Of a DNA stretch of 64,000 bases, positions 45,759 to 55,534 are shown in pieces. The position numbers were made by a program, and so were the translations under genes. Within the stretch, counting starts at the first letter, position 1; each line of letters opens with the position of its first letter. The notes beneath the pieces were generated by a model. That model saw nothing but the letters and a program-made list of their open reading frames with translations, ran no database searches and had not been told where the DNA came from. The stretch spans positions 1 to 64,000 of the forward strand of contig NZ_ATVR01000020.1 in the NCBI RefSeq assembly GCF_000420825.1. Direction: 5' to 3'. Source of the stretch: Butyrivibrio sp. AE2015 (lineage in GTDB: Bacteria > Bacillota > Clostridia > Lachnospirales > Lachnospiraceae).

Positions 45759-46748
45759 TTAAGAATACCTCTCTGTTATCTTAAGAAGTTCCTGTCTGTA
45801 TCTGTCTTTCACGTCTTCCGGAGAAGCTATGATAACCCCATCCGACAGGGCAAAGAGCCATCCAAAGAACTGATCGCTTATCGCAACATCAACGCTTGTC
45901 TCTGACCATCCCTCTTCATCTGACTTTCTGATACTTATGTCTTTGCCAAACCTGTCTATCAAAACTCCAACTAAGTCGTTTTTGAATTTCAGTTTTACTT
46001 TGGTTTCTGTTCCCCCGAACATTCCAAAATTCATCTTGGAATAAGCAGCCATATCAAAAGCTTTAAAATGCTCTTTTCCAAGTCTCCTGTCATCCATGAT
46101 ACGGATGTTTCTCATTTTATCAACACGGTAATGTTTTATCTTATCAGCCTCAGCATCAAATGCAATGAGGTAATAATTCTCATCATCCCAGGTAAGTGCC
46201 CATGGACTCACTTCATATAAGCCTTCTTTTCTCGGAACAAGTTCTTTATTCAGATTCCATTTAAGGTACTCAAATTGTATGCGTCTGTTAGTGGATATGG
46301 CAGTATGTATCTCATCTACAATGTAGTAGATACTCTCGTTCATGGTCTTTATTCTGCCCTGAACCTCCACCTGCCTTTTAAGCTGCATTGCCTCATATTC
46401 ACTGACAAGAGCTGTGAGCTTTTTGATAAGCTCATTGGATTTTTTCTCTGTAATGAATTTGGAAGACTGTATCGCATCCACCAAAAGCTTAAGCTCTGCT
46501 ATTTCAAAATGCTTGCTGCCAACGTGGTAGTAATAATTTCTTCCAACCTGTTCCAGAATAACGTCAATGCCCAGGGTGCGGAGAGCCTCCATATCATCGT
46601 AGAGACTCTTCCTGTCCGCAGTTATCCCACACTCTTCTAACCGTTCCTTTATCTGAGGCATTGTTAGAAAATGCTCATCGTCAGTCATCTTGACCATTAT
46701 TTTAGCGAGATAATACAGTTTTAATTTTTGATTGGCACCCTTTGGCAT
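45759..46748 (-). CDS. WYL-domain transcriptional regulator (YafY-like)
   Basis: A 329-residue regulator with an N-terminal HTH (MPQIKERLEECGITADRKSLYDDMEALRTLG in outline) and a C-terminal WYL domain (INRRIQFEY, VSPWALTWDDENYYLIAFD, HYRVDKM) plus WCX extension. WYL domains bind ligands or nucleic acid and switch DNA binding. It lies 22 bp after the Fe-S flavoprotein gene, so it may be cotranscribed with and control it; the target is not visible. AGGGG precedes ATG by 9 bp. Confidence 0.88.
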   Translation of the reverse strand: MPKGANQKLKLYYLAKIMVKMTDDEHFLTMPQIKERLEECGITADRKSLYDDMEALRTLGIDVILEQVGRNYYYHVGSKHFEIAELKLLVDAIQSSKFITEKKSNELIKKLTALVSEYEAMQLKRQVEVQGRIKTMNESIYYIVDEIHTAISTNRRIQFEYLKWNLNKELVPRKEGLYEVSPWALTWDDENYYLIAFDAEADKIKHYRVDKMRNIRIMDDRRLGKEHFKAFDMAAYSKMNFGMFGGTETKVKLKFKNDLVGVLIDRFGKDISIRKSDEEGWSETSVDVAISDQFFGWLFALSDGVIIASPEDVKDRYRQELLKITERYS

Positions 46749-46770
46749 TTTGACTTACCCCTGAAGCTTA

Positions 46771-49593
46771 TTAGTTTTTGTCACCAACAATCTTGTTGAT
46801 AAGAATCTTTCCTGCTCTCTTTGCTGCATATGGTCCAACCTTTTTAAGTTTGTCCTCAGATCTGACCATAGTGCTTGCTGCAGGCATATCTCTTGTAAGA
46901 TGGATAGCATCAAATTCACACTTTGTTGTGCAAAGTCCGCATCCGATACAACGGTTCTCATCTACAGTTGTAGCTCCGCAGCCAAGGCATCTGTTTGCTT
47001 CGGCCTTAACCTGATCTTCAGTAAATACAAGTCGAAGATCATCAAAGGTCTTGCTTGCAACACCGGCTTTTTTACCTGGAATCTGTCTCTTGGCATCGTC
47101 GAAGCCTTCAACCTTTATATCGTCCTTATCAAGCTCAATAAATTCTCTTCTATCACGAGCAAGGTCAAGACGATTTCCTTTATGTACGAAACGGTTAATG
47201 GAAACGCTTCCTTCTCTACCACCGGCAATAGCATCAATAGCAAATCTTGCACCTGTAAATACATCACCGCCAACGAAGATATCAGGTTCTGCTGTCTGTC
47301 TTGTGAGCTTATCAGCAACTGCTGTGCCATTTCTGTTAAGTTCAACCTTTGTGCCCTCAAGAAGGCCGCCCCACTGAACTGACTGACCAATTGACAAAAG
47401 AAGATTCTCACAAGGGATTTCTATTGTCTCTTCCTCATTGTACTTAGGACTGAAGCGATGCTCTGAATCGAATACGCTCACGCATCTCTTAAAGATAACG
47501 GACTTAACATGACCATTTTCAGTAACAACTTCCTTTGGTCCCCATCCATTCTTAACTTCAATTCCTTCTTCTTTTGCTTCTGCAACTTCATCAGCTGCTG
47601 CAGGCATCTCTTTTTCACCCTCAAGGCAAAGCATTGTAACTTTGGATGCTCCTGCTCTCACAGCTGTTCTGGCTACGTCTATAGCAACATTTCCGCCGCC
47701 GATAACAACAGTGTCGCCATTTAACTTAATGGAATGATCCTGATTTATGTTTCTAAGGAAATCAACACCTGTCTGAACGCCCTCAGCATCCTCGCCAGGA
47801 ACTCCGGCTTTTCTTCCGCCCTGCATACCAATAGCGATAAAGAATGCCTTGTAGCCTTCCTCACGGAGTTTCTGTATAGTAATGTCTTTTCCTACCTCAA
47901 CTCCACACTTGAACTCAACGCCCATCTGGCGGATAACATCAATTTCAGCATCGATAATGTCTTTTTCAAGACGATAGCTTGGAATACCATTCATAAGCAT
48001 TCCGCCAGGTCTCTTCTCTTTTTCAAAAACTGTAACAGGATAGCCGTCTCTTCTAAGGAAGTAAGCTGCAGCAAGACCTGCAGGTCCTCCTCCAATAACA
48101 GCAACCTTATAATCATCAGACCACATTCCGCCATCATGCTTCTCGCAAAGTGGAATGTACTTTTTATCACTCTTAAGGTCCAAAGAAGCAATGAACTTCT
48201 TGATCTCATCGATAGCAAGTGGCTGATCGATAGTTCCTCTTGTGCAGGCATCCTCACAGCGTCTGTTACATACAGCACCACAGATATATGGGAATGGGTT
48301 ATCCTGCTTGATAAGCTTAAGAGCGTCCTCATATCTGCCCTCTGCAGCCATCTTGATATAGCCCTGAACTGAAAGGTGTACAGGACACGCTGTCTTACAT
48401 GGAGCTGTACCTGTGTCATAGCAGTTAATCTTGGCATCATCTCTGTAGTTGTAGTTCCACTTTTCAGGTCCCCACTTTTTAGCGTTAGGAAGCTCTGTCT
48501 TAGGATACTTAACTTCTGATCCGTCTTTTTTGCAAAGCTTCTGACCAAGCTTGGCAGCACCAACAGGACAAACCTCTACGCACTTACCGCAGGCAACACA
48601 CTTATCTTTTTCAACATGTGCTCTGTATGCAGAAGCTGACATATTAGGTGTGTTAAAGAGCTGTGATGTTCTAAGAGCATTACATACGCCGGGAGCACAG
48701 TTACAAATAGCAACAATCTTGCCTTCACCGTCGATATTGGTAATCTGGTGAACATAGCCATGTCTCTCTGCTCTCTCAAGGATCTCATAAACTTCTTCCT
48801 TGGAGATATAGTGACCGATTCCACGATCATCCATATACTCAGCCATGTCGCCCATACCTATGCAGTAATCTCCACGGATCTCTCCGCTTCCTTCACCACG
48901 CATAGCCTGCTGTTTACGGCATGAGCACTCTGAAATACCGTATTTATCGTACATGTCGATCCATCTTGAAAGATGCTCAACAGGAACTGACTGATTCTCA
49001 AGTGAAATAGCCTTCTCAACAGGAATAACATGCATTCCTATTCCGGCTCCTCCGGGTGGAACCATCTGTGTGATGCCGGCAAGCGGAAGCTGTGTCATAA
49101 GGTTAAAGAATGTAGCAAGCTGTGGGAATTCATCAGTGAGCTTTTCCTGCATCATCATGAACTCTGCAGATCCCGGAACAAAGATAGGGAGCTCATACTG
49201 AAGATGTTTATCAGCTGTCTTAGCACGATTCTGCTCTATGATACCGATCCATCTAAGACGCTCTACCATCTTCTTGGTATCTTCCACGCTCATATTGTTC
49301 ATGGTTGCGAGTTCTTCAATAGAATATGGAACACGTGTCTTCTTAAAGTTCAAAAGAAACTTCACCTGCTCCTTATTAAGAATAAGATCAAGCATCCAAT
49401 ACTCCGGATCTCTGTTGTTGATCTTATTTGTGAGTTTTTTTACATAACGGTCAGTAATGAGCTTAGCAAGCTCAAGAACCAGTTTCTCTTTTTCCGGATC
49501 CTCTGCCTTATAATTTGGATCCTGCCAATAATCATTTTCATTGATCATTGGATCGCCGATCTTCCAATCAGCCATAGTCTTTACTTTAGCCAT
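46771..49593 (-). CDS. Multidomain Fe-S/FAD oxidoreductase with GltD-like module
   Basis: A 940-residue soluble protein. The N-terminal part has a winged-helix-like segment (about 75-125) and unusual cysteine pairs C223xC and C298xC with single C244 and C304. A 2[4Fe-4S]-type motif follows (C332xxCxxC to C342). The centre is GltD-like: Cys clusters at about 399-450, FAD motif GGGPAG (501-506) and a second NAD(P)-binding GGGNVAIDVA. A C-terminal ferredoxin domain (CLGCG, CIGCGLC) ends it. It resembles anaerobe oxidoreductases that move electrons between NAD(P)H and low-potential carriers. Not glutamate synthase: no GltB partner is here. AAGGGG precedes ATG. Confidence 0.82.
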   Translation of the reverse strand: MAKVKTMADWKIGDPMINENDYWQDPNYKAEDPEKEKLVLELAKLITDRYVKKLTNKINNRDPEYWMLDLILNKEQVKFLLNFKKTRVPYSIEELATMNNMSVEDTKKMVERLRWIGIIEQNRAKTADKHLQYELPIFVPGSAEFMMMQEKLTDEFPQLATFFNLMTQLPLAGITQMVPPGGAGIGMHVIPVEKAISLENQSVPVEHLSRWIDMYDKYGISECSCRKQQAMRGEGSGEIRGDYCIGMGDMAEYMDDRGIGHYISKEEVYEILERAERHGYVHQITNIDGEGKIVAICNCAPGVCNALRTSQLFNTPNMSASAYRAHVEKDKCVACGKCVEVCPVGAAKLGQKLCKKDGSEVKYPKTELPNAKKWGPEKWNYNYRDDAKINCYDTGTAPCKTACPVHLSVQGYIKMAAEGRYEDALKLIKQDNPFPYICGAVCNRRCEDACTRGTIDQPLAIDEIKKFIASLDLKSDKKYIPLCEKHDGGMWSDDYKVAVIGGGPAGLAAAYFLRRDGYPVTVFEKEKRPGGMLMNGIPSYRLEKDIIDAEIDVIRQMGVEFKCGVEVGKDITIQKLREEGYKAFFIAIGMQGGRKAGVPGEDAEGVQTGVDFLRNINQDHSIKLNGDTVVIGGGNVAIDVARTAVRAGASKVTMLCLEGEKEMPAAADEVAEAKEEGIEVKNGWGPKEVVTENGHVKSVIFKRCVSVFDSEHRFSPKYNEEETIEIPCENLLLSIGQSVQWGGLLEGTKVELNRNGTAVADKLTRQTAEPDIFVGGDVFTGARFAIDAIAGGREGSVSINRFVHKGNRLDLARDRREFIELDKDDIKVEGFDDAKRQIPGKKAGVASKTFDDLRLVFTEDQVKAEANRCLGCGATTVDENRCIGCGLCTTKCEFDAIHLTRDMPAASTMVRSEDKLKKVGPYAAKRAGKILINKIVGDKN

Positions 49594-49720
49594 AAGATAT
49601 CCCCTTCTAACAAAAAATTAATCTCCTTTTAACATTGTACAATAAAGGAAACTGCATGACTAGACGAGATTTTCCATAAATATTCACGCTATTTTTTGTC
49701 TGAAATGCTCTTTGAAGCTA

Positions 49721-49766
49721 AAAAACTCCCTCAACCGGGGGCGGCGCCCCGGTTGGAGGAGTTTTT
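49721..49766 (-). terminator. GC-rich terminator of the MATE/NRPS/DUF1622 operon
   Basis: AAAAACTCCCTCAACCGGGG (49721-49740) pairs with CCCCGGTTGGAGGAGTTTTT (49747-49766) with one mismatch, giving a 20-bp stem with a U-tract in either direction. It is the most GC-rich short segment nearby and lies 9 bp after the DUF1622 stop. Confidence 0.9.
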
Positions 49767-49774
49767 AAGACTGC

Positions 49775-50122
49775 TTAGTCGCTTTTCTTGGGTTCAAGGG
49801 CTTTTTCTTCGTTTTTGATTTCCCAGTGGATGAGGAAGGTCAGGGCGGCTCTTAGGGCAATGATGGCGCCAAGGATTCCGAGTTCTGCCCACTCTCTGAC
49901 TACGACTGTTCGAAGAACCTCGCCGCCGAGTTTAAATTCCAGTGCAAGTGCAATGCCCTGTGCAAGTTGAAGCCTGATGGAATCATCTTTTTTAATCCAG
50001 AATACGAAGCTCCTTACAGCAGTGAAAACCAGGATACATATGCCAAACATTTCCAGAATAAGAGTTGAAAACTCTACGATATATCTTAGGATGTTTTCTG
50101 AAGCAAGATATACATTTTCCAT
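49775..50122 (-). CDS. DUF1622 membrane protein
   Basis: A 115-residue protein with three hydrophobic helices (about 10-38, 58-72 and 80-100), matching DUF1622-type proteins of unknown role. The first helix follows an acidic head and the tail is charged. AAAGGGGG lies 5 bp before the ATG, which is 22 bp after the NRPS-like gene, so it belongs to that operon. The role in the operon is unknown; a helper for export or membrane insertion is only speculation. Confidence 0.78.
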   Translation of the reverse strand: MENVYLASENILRYIVEFSTLILEMFGICILVFTAVRSFVFWIKKDDSIRLQLAQGIALALEFKLGGEVLRTVVVREWAELGILGAIIALRAALTFLIHWEIKNEEKALEPKKSD

Positions 50123-50144
50123 AAGTGCCCCCTTTACTCATTTT

Positions 50145-53102
50145 TTAAGTAGTCTTCTTAATCTCTTCTATAACTTCCATAACTGAGACAGATGCGGAAT
50201 TGTCTTTAACTTTTAATAGCTCACAGCAGGCTTTACAGAACGTATCAGCAAATGCCTCTGCCGTGCTTCTTTCATAGACTCCGGCATCATAATCTACCAA
50301 AACTCCAAATTCGTCGCGGCTGTCAAGAATTTCCAAATCCATTTTATTGTCACATGCCTTATTTTGCGATGGCAGTTCGGATATACTCCTCACTATATCA
50401 TCACTATTCCCATAATCATATATATCGCCCTGAAAAATAAGGCAAAGCAAATCCTCTCCTGAATAGGATCCTATTTCTTCCCAATATGACAACCTTCCGT
50501 TGGCAATTCCGTCTTTAATCTGATCAGCAACTTCCTTCAAAAATTCCTCAACGGACAAACTTTCTTCTAGAGCAAAAGTCACCGGCAGATCAATTATGAA
50601 ACAGCCGATTGAATCCACTCTTCTTATATCATACCTGCCGTTCCAGGTCCATTCGAAGGCTACATTCTTGTTGTTACGATTACCCGAAAGGGCAAGAGCT
50701 GCAGCTGCAACGTAAAACCCGACTCTGCCAAATCCATATATATCACTGATTTTCTCCACTTCTTCTCTGGTGAATTGGAAATCAAAAACAAACTTATCAT
50801 CCACATTTTCCCGGCTACTATGATCTGTCGCAGGAAGCGTGACACAGCCTGCCCTGTCATAGCGTTCTCTGAAGTAGTCCATCGTTTTGCTGTACGCATC
50901 TGAGTCTCTGAAGCTGTTTTCCTCATTACGAATAACTATGTAATCATCCCTTGCAACCGGCTCATTTCTGTAAATATTTCCAACATCCTCTAAAAGCTTA
51001 TGATATGAACTTCCGTCACATATTGCGTGACAAATATCAAGCAAACCTATCTTTGACTTCTGCGTTTCTATGAGCCTGCAGTGAAACATTGGGGTATTGT
51101 CAAATCTAAAGGGCCTTACAAAGTCATTCACCGTAAGCTCAAGCTCGCTTTCGCTCATCTTTTCCGGAACAATCTTTGGAATGATGGTCTTATCAAATTT
51201 CTGTATGAAACCATCTGCTGTTTCCTCTATGGTACTATAAAGCGACGGATGCAAAAGAATCGCCTTTTCTATAGCATTCGCCATCCTGGCAAGATCAACT
51301 AAAGGGTCAAAAACAAATCTTACCGGAAGGTTTAATACTGAGGATTCAGGATTTTGGGCCTGAACACGGAGCAAATAGTCCTGCGACGCATTAACCCGCA
51401 CAAAAGGAGCCTCTGTATCAGATAAAGCCACATCTTTTTTAACTGAAGTTTTTATGAGCTCATCTATTCTTTTTGCGGTTCTTCCTTCATATATATTCTG
51501 AACACATAAGTCCTTAAGACTGCACTTAATAATTACAAGCATGGCCTTTACAGAATCTCCGCCAAGCTCAAAAAAATCATCATTTATACCGATTTTTTTA
51601 TTACTCTCAAGAACTGTCTCAAATGCTTCACATATTGTCCTTTGTATATCATTCTCCGGTTCCTCATACGTGTCGCATATATCAGAATCATCAGGATTCG
51701 GAAGTCTTAATTTATCAACCTTTCCGTTTTGATTAAGAGGTATTTCCAGTATTCTTACAAAGCGCTGTGGTATCATATAGCCCGGAAGGTAGGAAGTCAA
51801 AATTCTGGAAATGTTTTCAGATGAAAGCTCACTCTCAGCCTTATAATATGCGCAAAGAAGTGGTGTACCATTCTTTTTCTTAAACGCCTTTACGGAACAA
51901 AACTCTATGTTAAGAGCTTTTTTAACGGCACTTTCCACTTCCGCTAATTCCACACGATTTCCGTTTATCTTGACCATTTCATCGATTCGGCCAAGGATAG
52001 TATATCTGCCATTTTTATCCACAGAAGCATAATCAGACGTTCTTAAGAAACGCCTTCCCTGTATCATAACAAATGCTCTTTCATTTTCACCTGGAAGCTT
52101 ATTGTATCCGCGAAAGAATGGAAGATATATACACAACTCTCCTTCATCTGAAAAATTGCCATTTTCATCAAGGAGCACTATCTCACTGCCTTCTGTAGGA
52201 TATCCAATGGGAGTATTGTCGTATGATCTGTCAAGCTTAAAGTGGCATGTCGGATATCCAAACTCACTCGGACCATAAATATTTACGACATCAAATCCTT
52301 TTCTTTCAACACCGGATACGATTTCACCACCGGTATATCCGACGCGCATAGATGCTATGTTAAGCTGCTGTAGCACTTTAAGAAAAGTTGGAGTCATAAA
52401 TGTAGAATCAATCATGTGTTTGTTAAAATATGCCCCGAGCTTTACGGGATCCTTAGCTGTCTCCCACGAAAGGACGTGAAGCGTACATCCAAATCCAAGA
52501 AGCCCTACGGTCATATACACCCCGCCAACAAAGGATTCAGGAATGACATTTGCAAATTTCAATAATTCTTCTCTTTTTTCATCTCCCTCAGGATAAACAT
52601 ACTCATACAGAAAACCTTTACCCAATCCAGCCCACATAAGGTCATATATCCCATATTCCTGTATAGCACCCTTAGGCCTGCCAATGCTTCCTGAAGTATA
52701 AATATAAAAGGCAAGATCATGCGGATCTGCCTTTCTAAAATCCGGACACTCAGAAAGCTCCATAGCTTCTTCCCATTCCTTGCCACTCATCACCAGAACG
52801 CAGCTACAATCATTTACAACATAGTCTATGCGTTCCTTCCCCATAAGGTCCTCAAGCGCAACCCAGGCAGCACCAGCCATCATAACCCCAATACGTGTGG
52901 CAATATACTCCATTCCCTTAGGATAATATATACCGACTGTATCCTCTTTACCGATACCTCTATTCTGAAGATACCGATTGACTCTCATTGCATAACAAAA
53001 GAGCTCCCTATATGATGTACTGCGCGCTCCATCATGATCCACGACAGCTATGCGATCCGGATGCTGCCTGGCTATTCTTTTTAGTCTTTCAATAAATTCC
53101 AT
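50145..53102 (-). CDS. NRPS-like protein, A-PCP-C architecture
   Basis: A 985-residue single-module protein: adenylation domain (1-470), peptidyl carrier (about 480-555) and a condensation-type domain (about 560-985). Motifs: T136SGSIGRPKG, YGPSE near 276-280, GRIDEMVKINGNRVELAEVE (371-390), NGK(461)VDK, carrier Ser517 in LGGDS and catalytic H692AICDG. The position that is usually Asp in FD-x-S-type substrate motifs reads PES (188-190), so an ordinary alpha-amino acid may not be the substrate. No thioesterase is fused. ATG 53102 gives the normal A-domain opening; GTG 53126 is the alternative. The product is unknown. Confidence 0.87.
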   Translation of the reverse strand: MEFIERLKRIARQHPDRIAVVDHDGARSTSYRELFCYAMRVNRYLQNRGIGKEDTVGIYYPKGMEYIATRIGVMMAGAAWVALEDLMGKERIDYVVNDCSCVLVMSGKEWEEAMELSECPDFRKADPHDLAFYIYTSGSIGRPKGAIQEYGIYDLMWAGLGKGFLYEYVYPEGDEKREELLKFANVIPESFVGGVYMTVGLLGFGCTLHVLSWETAKDPVKLGAYFNKHMIDSTFMTPTFLKVLQQLNIASMRVGYTGGEIVSGVERKGFDVVNIYGPSEFGYPTCHFKLDRSYDNTPIGYPTEGSEIVLLDENGNFSDEGELCIYLPFFRGYNKLPGENERAFVMIQGRRFLRTSDYASVDKNGRYTILGRIDEMVKINGNRVELAEVESAVKKALNIEFCSVKAFKKKNGTPLLCAYYKAESELSSENISRILTSYLPGYMIPQRFVRILEIPLNQNGKVDKLRLPNPDDSDICDTYEEPENDIQRTICEAFETVLESNKKIGINDDFFELGGDSVKAMLVIIKCSLKDLCVQNIYEGRTAKRIDELIKTSVKKDVALSDTEAPFVRVNASQDYLLRVQAQNPESSVLNLPVRFVFDPLVDLARMANAIEKAILLHPSLYSTIEETADGFIQKFDKTIIPKIVPEKMSESELELTVNDFVRPFRFDNTPMFHCRLIETQKSKIGLLDICHAICDGSSYHKLLEDVGNIYRNEPVARDDYIVIRNEENSFRDSDAYSKTMDYFRERYDRAGCVTLPATDHSSRENVDDKFVFDFQFTREEVEKISDIYGFGRVGFYVAAAALALSGNRNNKNVAFEWTWNGRYDIRRVDSIGCFIIDLPVTFALEESLSVEEFLKEVADQIKDGIANGRLSYWEEIGSYSGEDLLCLIFQGDIYDYGNSDDIVRSISELPSQNKACDNKMDLEILDSRDEFGVLVDYDAGVYERSTAEAFADTFCKACCELLKVKDNSASVSVMEVIEEIKKTT

Positions 53103-53127
53103 AACTGCCTGTAGTCTCCATGTCACA

Positions 53128-54843
53128 TTATTCTATCTCAAATGCATTACGGTTAAAGCTAAGTGACGCAAAATTGATCTTCTTATAAACAAGCTTCTCA
53201 GTGAGCCCTGAAACAACAAATGTTCTAAAAGAATCCACCTTATGATCTGTATCCGTGAGATCATAGTACACGCCGTTATCCTTGGTTATGATATGTACAT
53301 TGTTTCCAACTTCAACGATACACTCCGCAAGCACAGTCTTTCCACGATTAAGATCATATACGAGCATAAATAGTTCTTCGAAAAGCACCATAACTCTGTT
53401 TACGGTACTACTGCTCTGACCGTTATCCTTAAGTGTCTTGCCTATCTGATCTCTTGTTGCAACAATCAGATCAGGCCTGACTTCAAACTCATACATCCAT
53501 ATGTGGCGTTCTTTCTCCATTGGAGGAATAAACAAGACGTAACTGTCCTTATCATATCTTAGGCAAATATATATGTATGATAAAAGATAGCCCAATGCCG
53601 GAGCAATCATCAGTCCTATGAACATTCCATATATGCCCCAAAGCCAGCCTCCAAAAACAGCAAGCGGAGCAGCGATAACCAGATCTCTTAATGCACATAT
53701 AAAAACACCCAAAGGAATTTTATCTATAAGAATAAAATAAGAGGAGTCAAGATACATCCTGCTTGTAAATATTAGTGTAAGAGACATAATGCGTAATCCC
53801 CACATAGCAATCTGTGCCTTTTGCAGATCCTCAATTCCAAGAAAACCAACGATAACGGGCGCGCCAATAATTATTACAGCCGTAACGATAATACTCTCGA
53901 TCACAGCTGTCTTCCTGGCCAATTTCCACACCTCGTTCACTCCCTGATATGTTTTCTCACCAAGATACACGCTTATTATCGGTGTTAGGGCATCCCCTAC
54001 CCCATCGAATACAAACTGCACTTCTTTAACAAATGACACTATAACAATCAGAATCAGCATTCCGCTACCAAAATTCTTTACAACATACCTATTCATAATG
54101 GCAAGGAATATCATAAGAAACAAATATGTACTGGAATCAACGATACTATATCTGACAATATTTCTTAGCTTTGCGGCTGAAAAATAGAAATTGAGATGAA
54201 GTGAATTTCCTTTCTTAATAAAATGAATAAAGGATACGGCTACCGATCCTACAAGACTCAAAAATGAAGCTAAGCCCAAACCACTAGTTCCCATCACCCC
54301 CGCAAGAATAATTGAAAGAATTATATTACCAACAGCTGCTATCATATTTGCCAAGGTACTCAATAATTCATCGCCATCAGCAAAGACCATGCCTGAAAGA
54401 AGTGCTTCAAACGGTGTGATCAAAGCAACATATTTTATCCAAAACAAATAGTTCCGCGCTGCTAAAAGCCCTGAGCTCCCCGCACCGAACCAGTCAAGAT
54501 ACATATTCCCACAAACAGATAACAAAACAAATAGCACGCTCCCTGCGATAGTCGTTCCAAGAACACCCACGCCAAAAGTGCGGTCAGCTTCTTTTCTATC
54601 GAAAGCTCCAATTTCCTTAGAATAAAGGATAGGAACGCCTATAGAGAACAAAAGGGCAAAAAAACTTGCAAACGAGTATACCGGAAGGACCAGATTAACT
54701 CCGATTACCGCATCCTCACCAAGAACGATACCCGCAATAAAAGCATCTGCCATAACTGTAAAAGTAAGAAGAAAAGATGTTACTATTCCACCCGCAAGCA
54801 TGGAATAAAATTTAGATGAGATAAAGGTCTTTTTTGTCAACAT
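53128..54843 (-). CDS. MATE-family transporter fused to a C-terminal ATPase-like domain
   Basis: A 571-residue protein. About residues 1-435 form a 12-helix MATE/MOP transporter. The last about 130 residues resemble an anti-sigma/HATPase-type domain: VMVLFEELFMLV in place of the N-box (the usual Asn is Met) and ITKDNGVYYDLTD with the DNG of the G1 box. It is probably degenerate and may bind rather than hydrolyse ATP. It is the first gene of the operon and is followed after 25 bp by the NRPS-like gene, so export of its product is plausible. AGGAG is 11 bp before ATG. Confidence 0.85.
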   Translation of the reverse strand: MLTKKTFISSKFYSMLAGGIVTSFLLTFTVMADAFIAGIVLGEDAVIGVNLVLPVYSFASFFALLFSIGVPILYSKEIGAFDRKEADRTFGVGVLGTTIAGSVLFVLLSVCGNMYLDWFGAGSSGLLAARNYLFWIKYVALITPFEALLSGMVFADGDELLSTLANMIAAVGNIILSIILAGVMGTSGLGLASFLSLVGSVAVSFIHFIKKGNSLHLNFYFSAAKLRNIVRYSIVDSSTYLFLMIFLAIMNRYVVKNFGSGMLILIVIVSFVKEVQFVFDGVGDALTPIISVYLGEKTYQGVNEVWKLARKTAVIESIIVTAVIIIGAPVIVGFLGIEDLQKAQIAMWGLRIMSLTLIFTSRMYLDSSYFILIDKIPLGVFICALRDLVIAAPLAVFGGWLWGIYGMFIGLMIAPALGYLLSYIYICLRYDKDSYVLFIPPMEKERHIWMYEFEVRPDLIVATRDQIGKTLKDNGQSSSTVNRVMVLFEELFMLVYDLNRGKTVLAECIVEVGNNVHIITKDNGVYYDLTDTDHKVDSFRTFVVSGLTEKLVYKKINFASLSFNRNAFEIE

Positions 54844-54921
54844 ATCGCATTTTACTCCTAAAGCTCCCTATTTAATATCATTATATCATATTATTTATGC
54901 CGCTATTTCATGTATTAAAAA

Positions 54922-54948
54922 AATGCTTACGCCAGGCGCGTAAGCATT
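54922..54948 (-). terminator. Terminator of the chromate-family transporter operon
   Basis: AATGCTTACGC and GCGTAAGCATT form a perfect 11-bp stem with a CAGGC loop, followed on the minus strand by TTTTTTTAATAC. It lies 20 bp after the last stop codon. Confidence 0.88.
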
Positions 54949-54967
54949 AATAATAAGGATCAATTAT

Positions 54968-55534
54968 TTAAAATACCAGCGAAGCTATGACTTCAACAAC
55001 TCCGCATAGAACCATCACATGGATGGGATTTAATTTCCATTTTCTCAAAGCAAAGATAGAAAGGACAAACAAGATAAAAGGTCTTACAGAAAAATTCCCA
55101 TCTGTAAATTCAACACTTCCTGATTTAAATATAGTCGGGATCAAGATCATAAGGCCAGCTGCAAATATCATGGATACAACTGCAGGTCGAAGGGATAAAA
55201 GCGCATCTTTTAACACCGGCAGCTCTTTGTATTTTGTATAAAGGAGCGCCAGAATAGTCACAAAGATGCATGAAGGAAGAACAACTCCTAATGTTGCCAC
55301 TATTGCTCCTGGGATTCCTGCTGTCTGGTTGCCTACAAAAGTTGCCGCATTTACAGCTATTGGTCCCGGTGTCATCTCTGCTATAGTTACAAGGTCTGCA
55401 AAGTCACCTGCACTTAGCCAACCATATTTTTCAACTACCTGCGAACTGATAAGTGGCATTGCTGCATAGCCGCCTCCAAAGCTAAATGCTCCCACCTGCA
55501 AGAAGGCAAAAAATAATTCTAAATATATACTCAT
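54968..55534 (-). CDS. Chromate-family transporter, half-size subunit 2
   Basis: A 188-residue, about five- or six-helix protein of the CHR family. FSFGGGYAAMPLI at the N-terminus and EMTPGPIAVNAATFVG are the diagnostic motifs. Short CHR proteins work as pairs, and the partner gene overlaps this start by four bases (ATGA). The true ion is unknown; chromate resistance is a family name, and a native anion is as likely. Confidence 0.9.
   Translation of the reverse strand: MSIYLELFFAFLQVGAFSFGGGYAAMPLISSQVVEKYGWLSAGDFADLVTIAEMTPGPIAVNAATFVGNQTAGIPGAIVATLGVVLPSCIFVTILALLYTKYKELPVLKDALLSLRPAVVSMIFAAGLMILIPTIFKSGSVEFTDGNFSVRPFILFVLSIFALRKWKLNPIHVMVLCGVVEVIASLVF

Noticed and set aside
47734-48372. 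Long plus-strand frame inside the Fe-S flavoprotein gene (also 49030-49632)
   Set aside because: Antisense shadows of a gene with full domain content. They have no ribosome binding site and a composition that follows the opposite strand.
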